A DNA stretch of 64,000 nucleotides from Chamaecyparis obtusa (lineage: Eukaryota > Streptophyta > Pinopsida > Cupressales > Cupressaceae). Every line of letters starts with the position of its first letter. Position 1 is the first letter of the stretch. The stretch spans positions 558,001 to 622,000 of the forward strand of contig BSBK01005139.1 in assembly GCA_027943335.1 (NCBI GenBank), in the 5' to 3' direction. The notes below the pieces were generated by a model. The model was given only the letters and a program-made list of their open reading frames with translations, was not told the origin of the DNA and did not search any database. This document shows, one piece after another, positions 1-9,311 of the stretch. The position numbers and the translations under genes were made by a program.

Positions 1-90
1 AAAAAACAAGATTCTCTGGGTCCCTCCAGAGAGTCACGTGTTTTTCCTGAATTAGGGAATTCTAGTTGCAGTGAGAAGACAAAAAACCAC

Positions 91-175
91 TTTTTGGGGT
101 GATTTTCTCAATTACCAAAGGTATTTCATCTTTTTTTGGGGTAATTTTCTCTATTACCAAAGGTATTTGCATCTT
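91..175. repeat. Two tandem copies of a ~43-bp unit
   Basis: Two adjacent copies share the core GATTTTCTCAATTACCAAAG / AATTTTCTCTATTACCAAAG, each followed by GTATTT and a short T-rich stretch. They lie just upstream of the transposase-like pseudogene. They may be a small local duplication; no function can be read from them. Confidence 0.6.
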
Positions 176-310
176 CTTTTTGGTCTAAGTATGGGGAGTA
201 GTAGTCATCGAAAGCATAAATGGAAGAGGAGACTCACAAATGAAGATGTTGAAGTGTATAGAGAAATGGATAGGGTTACCCATCAGAACAAGAGATGAGG
301 TAAGTTAAAT

Positions 311-3105
311 ATGAATGAAGATGTCAGCATAAACCCACCTTTAAATGTGGTTTCAAGTGAAGAACATGAATTTGAAGATGAAAATGTAGGTTTTGAAAAT
401 GAGAATTTAGGTTTTGAAGATGAAAATGTAGGTTTTGAAAATGAACATGTAGTTGTGGCCAATGGAAGTGTGGACATTGTCAATGACAATCCACTGATTG
501 AATATGAAGGAATTGACAATGATAATGGCACAGAAGAACCAAATCAACATTACACATCTCCAAATTATATGAGAAATGAAGTCCCTTTGGAGGAAGAAAG
601 ACAAACTTCAAAATTGAGACCTTCAAGAAGAACTAAATGGTTACTTGAAATTGATGAGAACATAATGAGCAATTTCGATGGCAAGAGATTAGAAAGAACT
701 ATTCAGTTGTGGGTTTCAAAACTTTTTGATCAATTTTTTAGGCACAAGACATTGGTTGAGCAATGTCAAATGTTTTTGCAATTGTTAAAGATGCAAAAGA
801 TGAGACGTATACTAGTCAAATTGAAGATTAGTGTGAACAAAAAAAAGGAGTGAAATGCTATTATTGTGAGAAATCTTTTTAGTGCTCTCAATTCCATTGG
901 GAAGACTACCAAGGAAAAAAATAAGAGAGCCACGAGGAGGGTTATTACAACCTCCTTGGTAAGTCATCATTTTAGAAAGGCTCATTTGATGAGACAAACT
1001 TGTGTTGAATTGAAGCTAAATCATAAAACTTTGGATAGAGCACTTGCAAGAAGAGAAAGACTTGATGATCCTCTTCAAAATGATACATGGGCTTATGGTG
1101 GGAGACTTTCACGTTGTGATAAGAAGCTTACCGATGTTGTGAAGGATCAAATTCAACTATTTTGGAAATCTAACTCAAGAGTGTCACCAAATGTGAAGGA
1201 TGTCTTGAAGTTGAGAATTGGCATTCGAGACCGCACCCCACATCCCAAACATTATTTGCAAGTGAGTCAAACAATGTTGTTCAAAAAAATTTGTGAAACA
1301 CATCCAACATTGCAAATATCACAAAGAACTTTTGAAGCCCTGAAGCCTTTTTTTGTGTGCCTCTTAAGATTCAAAATACTTGTTGTTGCAAATATCATGT
1401 GGATTTTTCAATGCACCATGAATTGTTATGATCCATTCATTCTACTTTGCATAGTAGTGAAATGTTGGAGGAGTGTGGTGCAAGTGCTCTTCCAAAATCA
1501 TCAAGAGACTTGCTAGATCATTTTTTGTCCTAGAGAAGATGGATGTTAGAAAATATTTCTTAAATGACAAGTGCTCAGAGTGTGGTGGGCTAGTGAAGTT
1601 TGTTGAATGTTTTCACGAGGGCTGTGAACACGATTTTAGAAAGACAATTGTCCACAAAAAGGTATATGAAACCATTAAATATACATTAAAAAGTGGAGGT
1701 GAAGGCTCTAGATGTGAGTTGGTTACTAAAGAATGCAATGTAGCTGATTTTATTTTAGATTTCAGGAAGAATCTTTTTTACAAGTATGCAAGGCATAGTC
1801 ACAGGTCTCAGTGGTTGGATCAACAATTCAAGATGTGTAAGGACACTTTCCTGATTGGCACTATTACATTGGTTGTTGACTTTGTAGAGAACTATACATT
1901 GCAGCCCCAAAATGAGTTGCAAGCTCAATATTACAATTCTATTCAGGTTTCTATTTTTGTGCACATAACATATAGACATTCCCCTGATAGTACAGAAGAT
2001 GACCAAAAAATAATCAGAGAGTACCATTTTTATATGAGTGATGATAGATCGCACTCATCTGAGTTTGTCCAATATTGCTTTGAGAATTATTTTGAGTGGG
2101 TGCAGGAAAATAATATTGCTATGGATAGACATCTCATTTGGTCAGATAATTGCATTGGTCAATTCAAAAATACTCGTATGTTTTATTGGTTATGTAGAAT
2201 GCATGTAGAGAGAGGTGTACCTCATATTTGGAGTTGTTTTGAGGCTGGTCATGGAAAAGGGGAGCATGATGGAGCAGGTGCATGTGTAAAGAGAGCTCTA
2301 GTTAAGGAGCAACTAAGGATTTCAGGTGCAGAACTCATTAATGCCCATTCTATTATTGATTGGTGTACTTCAACATTATCACAGGGGGGGACTCTTGATT
2401 CAGCAATGCGCAAATTCTTTTGGTTGGTTGAGTTAGTCACAATAGGAGATAGGTTGGATTGTCAAACTATGAAAGATTCTTCAAAAATGCATTCATTTTG
2501 AAGCTCAGATGCTAGTACATGGACCATTTGGACATGAGAGTTGGCTTGTTATTGTCTGAGTTGTCTTCAGTGTGATTGGGATCAGTGTGAGTCAAGTGAG
2601 TAGGTTGATACATGGGTTCCACATTATCTTACTCATTTATCTCTCACAGTCTCTATAATAAATGATGACATGGATTGTTCACTTGACTACGACCATCTTT
2701 CAGATCTTCTACAGACCAGGACATGTTTTTGCATTGGTTGCACCAAAAGGGAATGATGAGAGATCGGATTACTGGTTAGCATGTTGTGTATGAGGAAAGC
2801 AGAAACTTGCACAATCGACAACAAATGATGATATGTTCACATATCCAATAGGATCACATGGTGTTGTGGGAACATGGTTGCACACATATATGATTAGAAA
2901 TAATGGCATTCCTATGTTTGAAGACTATGAGAAGCACAAAACCATTCTCATGTATTCACACCTTGTTATAGCAGCCAATGTTAAGTTGTTGAAACATCAA
3001 GGAAAACCAAAGACAAAGGAACTTTGGACTATTGGTACTACTGATCATGAAGCAATACTGAATACTCTCAAGCATAGAGATGACCCTTCAAGCACACTTC
3101 AGTAG
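311..3105 (+). pseudogene. Decayed DDE (RNase H-like) transposase-like gene of an unclassified family
   Basis: Pieces of one protein lie in order in shifting frames: 311-853 (acidic N-terminus with repeated FE(D/N)EN units), 866-1516, 1473-2501 and 2833-3105. The central piece has DFVENYTLQPQNE (first likely catalytic Asp, near 1880), then SDNCIGQFKN (near 2145) and EAGHGKGEHDGAGA (near 2240). These three motifs, with a Cys-rich segment before them (CSECGGLV; also CCCKYHVDF, read in a different frame near 1380), match a transposase-like family I know mainly as uncharacterised proteins in invertebrate genomes. The first frame also breaks near 845, where another frame continues as VKCYYCEKSF. 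Between 2501 and 2833 the frame holds several stops, although PGHVFALVAPKGNDERSDYW can be read there. At least three frame changes make it non-functional. The mobile origin and DDE assignment are inferences from motifs; no terminal repeats were found. Confidence 0.6.
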
Positions 3106-3138
3106 GTAAGTTCAACTCTCAAGTTAAAATATATTTCT

Positions 3139-3460
3139 GTAATTTGCATATTTAGATGCCAAAAGGGCACGTCTTATATTCTCTATTAACTTTTCTTCTA
3201 CCTTCCGAATGCAGGGATTGGAGCAAAAAGGACACTTATTTTTTATATATAGTTGTGTAATTTGCATATTTAGATGCCAAATTTTGTATATAAAACCAAC
3301 AATCAAATGTAATGTGCATAGTTAGATGCCAAATTTTGTATATAAAAACAACAATTGAATGTAATGTGCATATTTAGATGCCAAATTTTGTATATAAAAA
3401 CAACAATCGAATGTAATGTGCATATTTAGATGCCAATTTTTGTATATAAAAAATTTGATG
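3139..3460. repeat. 52-bp tandem repeat, about four units plus one displaced copy
   Basis: Units begin GTAATNTGCATA(T/G)TTAGATGCC at 3257, 3309, 3361 and 3413, exactly 52 bp apart, each running on through TTGTATATAAAAACAACAAT. An isolated copy of the first part sits at 3139. The array directly follows the transposase-like pseudogene and could be part of its 3' end, but this is not shown. Confidence 0.85.
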
Positions 3461-3731
3461 CAAAATTAGATGCAAAATTGGAAATATAAAAGAGCCCATG
3501 GTGTTGATTTGCAAATATTAAAAGCCCACATTTGTATCATCTTAATGCCATGTAAAGTGCAAAAAATGTGTTTCCTTACTATGAATGTTGTATCCTTATA
3601 TAATTTATATCATCTTAATTTTGTATCCTTACATTTCTATTGTCTTAATTCCATTATATTTGTATCGTTAAATGATGTAATGGTTGGAGTCATTGAGTCA
3701 AAATTGGTCAAATGTGTCCAAAGTAAAATAA

Positions 3732-6138
3732 TGATTCCCTGGGTGAAGGCATAGTGTTCAAGGATTGCATCTTGGAATCGAATAGACTATGCCATTAGCT
3801 CTAGTTGGGTGGGTAAATGCTAGGAACAACCCCATTTCAACCACTGAGTCAGTAGAACGTTCCAGACCATGCCAAACCAAAGTGTCCCCAAGGTGCACTA
3901 AGCACGAGTGGGCAGCAAAATTTTGAGGCTCATAACATAGACCCCGTGATAGGTATCAAAGATCCATGAGATGCTATAGGATGATGTTTCCAAGGCCTAC
4001 AATAACCTCTCTCCATTCTGGGAGATTCAAAAAATTTTGAATTTGGCACGCCAGTCTCGCTCGATGCCAAAACTTGCAATGAGGGTTAGTTGAAAGTTGC
4101 ACCAATGGATTACTTCCAAACCATTTGTCTCAGCACCAAATGGATTGTACCATTAGCTCTGGTTGGGTGGGTAAATTCTAGGGACAACCCTATTTTGACC
4201 ACTGAGTCAGTAGAACGTTCCGGACCACGCCGGACCAAAGTGTCCCCAAGGTGCACTAAGCACGATTGGGCAGCAAACTTTCAAGGCTCATAACTCAGAC
4301 CCCATGAGAGGTATTAGAGATTCATGAGATGCTATAGGATGAAATTTCTAAGGCCTACAATAACCTCTCTCCATTCTGGGAGATTCAAATTTGTTTGAAT
4401 TTAGCACGCCAGTCTCACTCAATGCCAAAACTTGCAGTGAGGGTCAGTTGAAAGTTGCACCAATGGATTACTCCCAAACCATTCATCCCAACACTGAATG
4501 GAATGGACCATTAGCTCTAGTTGGGTGGGTAAATGCTAGGCACAACCCCATTTTGACCACTGAGTTAGCAGAATGTTCTGGACCACACCGGACCAAAGTC
4601 TCCCCAAGGTGCACTAAGCACGATTAGGCAGTGAACTTTCGAGGCTCGTAACTCAGACCCCATGAGAGGTATCAAAGATCTATGAGATGCTACATGATAG
4701 TGTTTCTAAGGCCTAAAATAACCTCTCTCCATTATGGGAGATTCAATTATTTTTTAATTTGGCACGCCAGTCTCGCTCGATGCCAAAACTTGCAGTGAGG
4801 GTCAGTTGAAAGTTGCACCAATGGATTACTTCCAAACCATTCATCCTGGCACCAAATGGACTACACCATTAGCTCTGATTGGGTGGGTAAGCACTAGGGA
4901 CAACCTCATTTCAACCACTGAGTCGGCAGAATGTTCCAGACCACGTCGGACCAAAGTGTCCCCAAGGTGCACTAAGCACAATTGGGTAGCAAATTTTTGA
5001 GGCTCGTAACTCAGACCCCGTGAGAGGTATCTAAGATCTTTGAGATGCTACAAGATGATGTTTCTGAGGCCTACAATAACCTCTCTCCATTCTGGGAGAT
5101 TCAAATTTGTTTGAATTTGGCACGCCAGTCTCGCTCAATGCCAAAACTTGCAGTGAGGGTCAGTTGAAAGTTGCACCAATGGATTACTTCCAAACGGTTC
5201 ATCTCGGCACCAAATGGACTACACCATTAGCTCCAATTGGGTGGATAAACACTAGGGACAACCCTATTTTGACCACTGGGTCAGTAGAACATTCCAGACC
5301 ACGCCGAACCAAAGTGTCCCCAAGGTGCACTAAGCACGATTGGTCAGCAAACTTTCGAGGCTCGTAACTCGGACACCGTGAGAGGTATCAAAGATTCATG
5401 AGATGCTACATGATGGAATTTTTGAGGCCTATAATAACCTCTCTCCATTCTAGGAGATTCAAATTTTTTTGAATTTGGCACGCCAGTCTCGCTCGATGCC
5501 AAACCTTGCAGTGAGGGTCAGTTGAAAGCTGTACCAATGGATTACTTCCATACCGTTCATCCCGGCACTGAATGGATTATGCCATTGGCTCTAGTTGGGT
5601 GGGTAAATGCTAGGGACAACCCCATTTCGACCACTGAGTCAGTAGAATGTTTCGGACCACGCCGCACCAAAGTGTCCCCAAGGTGCACTAAGCATGATTG
5701 GTCAGCAAACTTTCAAGGCTCATAACTCAGACCCTGTGAGAGGTATCAGAGATCTGTGAGATACTACAGGATGGCATTTCCAAGGCCTAAAATAACCTCT
5801 CTTCATTCTGGGAGATTCAAATTTGTTTAAATTTGGCACACCAGTCTCACTCGATGCCAAAACTTGCAGTGAGGGTCAGTTGAAAGTTGCACCAATAGAT
5901 TACTTCCAAAACATTCATCCAAACACTGAATGGACTACACCATTAGCTTCAGTTGGGTAGGTAAATGGTAGGGACAACCCCATTTTGACCATTGATTCAG
6001 TAGAACATTCCAGACCATGCTGGACCAAAGTGTCCCCAAGGTGCACTAAGTACGATTGATTAGCAAACTTTCGAGGCTCATAACTCAAACCCCGTGAGAG
6101 GTATTGGCGATCTGTGAGATGCTACAAGACCACATTTT
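3732..6138. repeat. Satellite-like tandem array, 358-bp unit, about 6.7 copies
   Basis: The landmark TTGAAAG(T/C)TG(C/T)ACCAAT recurs at 4090, 4448, 4806, 5164, 5522 and 5880, each exactly 358 bp from the last; a diverged first copy begins near 3732. Every unit has the same landmarks: TTAGCTCTAGTTGGGTGGGT, CCAAAGTGTCCCCAAGGTGC, GAGGCTCGTAACTCAGACCC, AATAACCTCTCTCCATTCTG and TTGGCACGCCAGTCTCGCTC. By eye units differ at roughly 5-10% of positions. The array stops near 6138, 35 bp before an LTR retrotransposon. Short reading frames of 64-86 codons recur once per unit, but 358 is not a multiple of three, so they do not join and are not genes. It could be a true satellite or the tandem-repeated 3' region of a retroelement. 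Confidence 0.92.
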
Positions 6139-6172
6139 TTAGGTGTTCCTAGTGTATTTGTAGGGGTACAGG

Positions 6173-7096
6173 TGTATACACCTAAAAATGGGCACCTAGA
6201 CTATTAGCCCCTTTTGCTAAATCATTAATTGCTTGTTCTTGATCAAATCCTAGTTCTATCATTTATTCGATTATTTTCTATGGGCTAACCATTTTATCCT
6301 AAGTTTTTATTTATTTAAAAAGAATATTTTCTCCCCTTTTAATAAATAAAAGCCCCCACTTTTCCTCTTATCCTAAGTTGCACAAATAAAGTATGATTCT
6401 TATTTTATAAAAAGAGAAAAAGCATTTTTTGTCTCATATGGACACAAAAGTCAACTCTTATTTTCCCATTGGAGGATATTTGTGCACATGGATTGCTCCT
6501 CTTTTAAGCTCCACCGTTGATTAAATCTTTTGCCTCTTAATCTCCATGGTCCATTCCTTTTCATTTCCTTTAAAAGGAGAGCTCTCTTCTTCATTCTAGA
6601 TCCCCAACTTTTTATGCTAATGTTATGCTGCAGGTTTTCTAAGTCACTTTGGAGCTTTTTGGAGATTTGGAGCATTCTTGGCTTTTGCATCTACATGTTA
6701 TCATAGTTTCATTTCTTGCATAGTAGCTTCATTTTCATGGCATTCTTAGCTTAGATTTTCTTTATGCTTTAGATTAATTCATCTAGCTTAACTAGGAGGC
6801 TTTGTAATACTTGTTCTTTCATTTCTATAGTTTAGCTTGCATATTCATCTTAATCTAGCTTGCATTGCATTTCATTTGATTCTTGAGGATATTGGCATTC
6901 TTGCCCTTGTCTTCATTTGAATCTCCCATTGCATGGTTTACTAGCAAGGTTATTGGCTTAATAGCTCTAGCTGAGAGCATTCTTAAAAACCCTTGCACTC
7001 CATGCCTAGGGAGCTATGGATCGATTTTTGAGACCTCATTCTTGAGTGTTCTTGAATGTAATGATTCATAGAAGTGTGACACAATTATAGCACACA
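6173..7096 (+). repeat. 5' LTR, 924 bp
   Basis: Starts TGTATACACC after the target duplication ACAGG and ends ATAGCACACA. It is the same length as the 3' LTR with about 19 substitutions and no net indel. AT-rich stretches with AATAAATAAAA near 6340 could hold promoter or polyadenylation signals, but I cannot place the start site. Confidence 0.93.
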
Positions 7097-7100
7097 TTTT

Positions 7101-7118
7101 TGGCACCCACCGTGGGGC
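7101..7118 (+). promoter_or_regulatory. Primer binding site (probable)
   Basis: TGGCACCCACCGTGGGGC starts four bases after the 5' LTR. Its position and TGG start fit the tRNA-complementary site used to prime minus-strand DNA synthesis. I cannot name the tRNA from memory with confidence. Confidence 0.75.
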
Positions 7119-9311
7119 AGAGTAGATTAGCTTTTTCCTTTAATTTTGCATTTTCTATCAAAATTTTTATCAATTTTTGGCTTTATTTTCGGTCTCTAGT
7201 TTTTCTATCTCAGAGTGTCGCATGACATTTTGCCAGTGTCGTGCGACAGTTATTTGTATAGCGGTGCAACACTTTACCAGTTAAAAGTGTTGCCCCCTCT
7301 GACAAAAAGTGTCGCATGGTTTGAGGAGTTATGTCACCTGCATATAGTGCGAACTGTCGCCTAGAGATAAAGTGCCGCACTCGTATACGGAAAAGTGTCG
7401 CATGACATTTCTGGTGACTGTGTTGTCGCTTGTACCTAGTAGTGAGCTTGTTTTTAGCTTTTTTTGTTATCTTGCAAGTTTCAGGTTCTTTGTTATCTTT
7501 TTGAAAAAAATTTAAAAAATTTCAGCGTTTTCAAATCCGTGCCACGCTGGAAAACGGGTGCCCATTTTTGAGAAATTTTTGCAAATGGTATCGAAAATTG
7601 AAGTGTGATATATCATTGGAAAGGTCTTTCCAAGCCTAATCCAACCATGATGGTTTCATTTTTAGATTTTGTCATTTGATCAATTATTTTTTTGCAGATT
7701 ATCTGATTTTTCATGTGCTAACCATTGTTAAATTTTGGATTTTCCTAACCCTTGTGGGTCTAACAAATTGTGATTGTAGGTGCACTTGCTTGAGATATTT
7801 TTCCAAAAAAATGCATGTCAAAGAGGGCTACTAATGGTTTTTGCAGGGCTGCCCTAAGCATAAAAACCAAATCAAGTGCTTGTTTAATTACTTTATTTAT
7901 TAAGTGTGGCATATACTAGTTGTTTCATTTCATAGGCACTTAATACCTTGTTGTAGGAATTTTGAGGTGGTAGGAGAGTATGCTCTTCACCCTTGTGGTG
8001 AAACAGAAATCTTGACCCATCTTGGGATTTTGAAAGCAAGGGGGTAACTAAATCTTTGCTTGGTGTGTTTGGGAGAAATTTTTGAAATAGGGGAGTATGC
8101 TCTTCACCCTTGTGGTGAACCAAAAACTTTGAACCTCAAGAATTGATCCACTTTTTGTTTAGATTTAGAATCCTTTAGCGGGCTTGCTCTTGAGCAATCA
8201 AGAGGAATGACCCAAGTGGGGACAAGCTAATACCAAGCTATTCCAACCCACTATAATCTCAAGGCTATCAAGGACACAAAACCTTGGTAGACATAGTACT
8301 TATCTTCACTTGATGTGAGTAACTTGTGGGATTGTGACCATGAGGAAAGCATTAAGCAAGAATGCTTAAGGTACTCTTGAGGCCGCAAGGTCCTAGTCTT
8401 TTATGAGGAGCAAGAGGGGTGCTATGAACGGAAGCCCTTACTACGAACCATTAGATAGAGGCCACCTTATTTTAGCCGCTTAGCTTCTTGGTGCAAGGAT
8501 TGATCCAAGTGGACTTACCTGGATCACCCCAAGACACTCACCATATGTGTTCCTTTGGTTGTGTTTTTGACACTTTCATGACAACGCCAATATCTCTTGT
8601 GGGCAACCACTTGGTGTGAGGCAAGGGAGCATCAAGTTGTGGGCCAAGTTGCTAAGTAATGAGCCTTGTCCTTCTAGGTAGTAATTGTTTGAATTGTCTT
8701 CGGTTGTGCTATACCAGTGTAAACATTCTCAACATTCAAACAAATGGTAGCATTCATAAGGTTTTCTATTTTGATATCACAAGTGCTTGTCTTGACAAGG
8801 TTGCTTTTGCCCTTGATTCAAGTGTTCTATGACATGTTTGATCCTATACTATTTGCAAACCTGTCTTTTATCTATTGTTAATGCTTGTCAAACTAAGAAA
8901 TTTTACTATCCAACCTACAACATTGACCAACTTGCTTTCAAAACTGCATTTTTCACGTTCACTGGTCAAGAGTCATACTTTTTGCCTTGAGACTATCACA
9001 TAGTGAACATTTGTTGTCTGCTTGATTTGTGTCATTTTCGGTCTTCATTGGTCAGTCCAGGTCAGATCTTAGGGGTTATTACATGTTGCTCAGTATCCAA
9101 ATGAATTTCAATGGTATCAATTTTCTCAAAATGACTCTTGGTCACCTTTCTTCCACATCTCTCATGTCTTCCTAGTCTCCCATTTTCATCCTTTCTCTTC
9201 TTTCTTCATGCTTCTTTCTCTTCTTCCTAAAATTTTCATGTCTTCTTGATTCTTTTCCTCTTATTATCTAGTCTACTTTCTTCTACTTCATCTCTTCTTT
9301 TCATTTCTTTC
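7119..9311 (+). other. Long untranslated leader of the 6-15 kb retrotransposon
   Basis: About 2.2 kb without a convincing frame. The motif AGTGTCGCATGACATTT occurs perfectly at 7214-7230 and 7394-7410, with a shorter variant AGTGTCGCATGGTTT at 7308. A second pair, TGCTCTTCACCCTTGTGGTG, occurs near 7981 and 8099. Such leaders carry RNA packaging and dimerisation signals in LTR elements generally; no such signal is proven here. Confidence 0.6.

Noticed and set aside
3139..3460. CRISPR-like array of spaced repeats
   Set aside because: The whole 52-bp unit is repeated with no unique spacers, and the DNA is eukaryotic.
4090..5725. Five similar short proteins (64-86 residues) in the 358-bp array
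   Set aside because: They are one reading frame repeated because the DNA repeats; 358 is not a multiple of three, the frames do not join, and some units have lost them.
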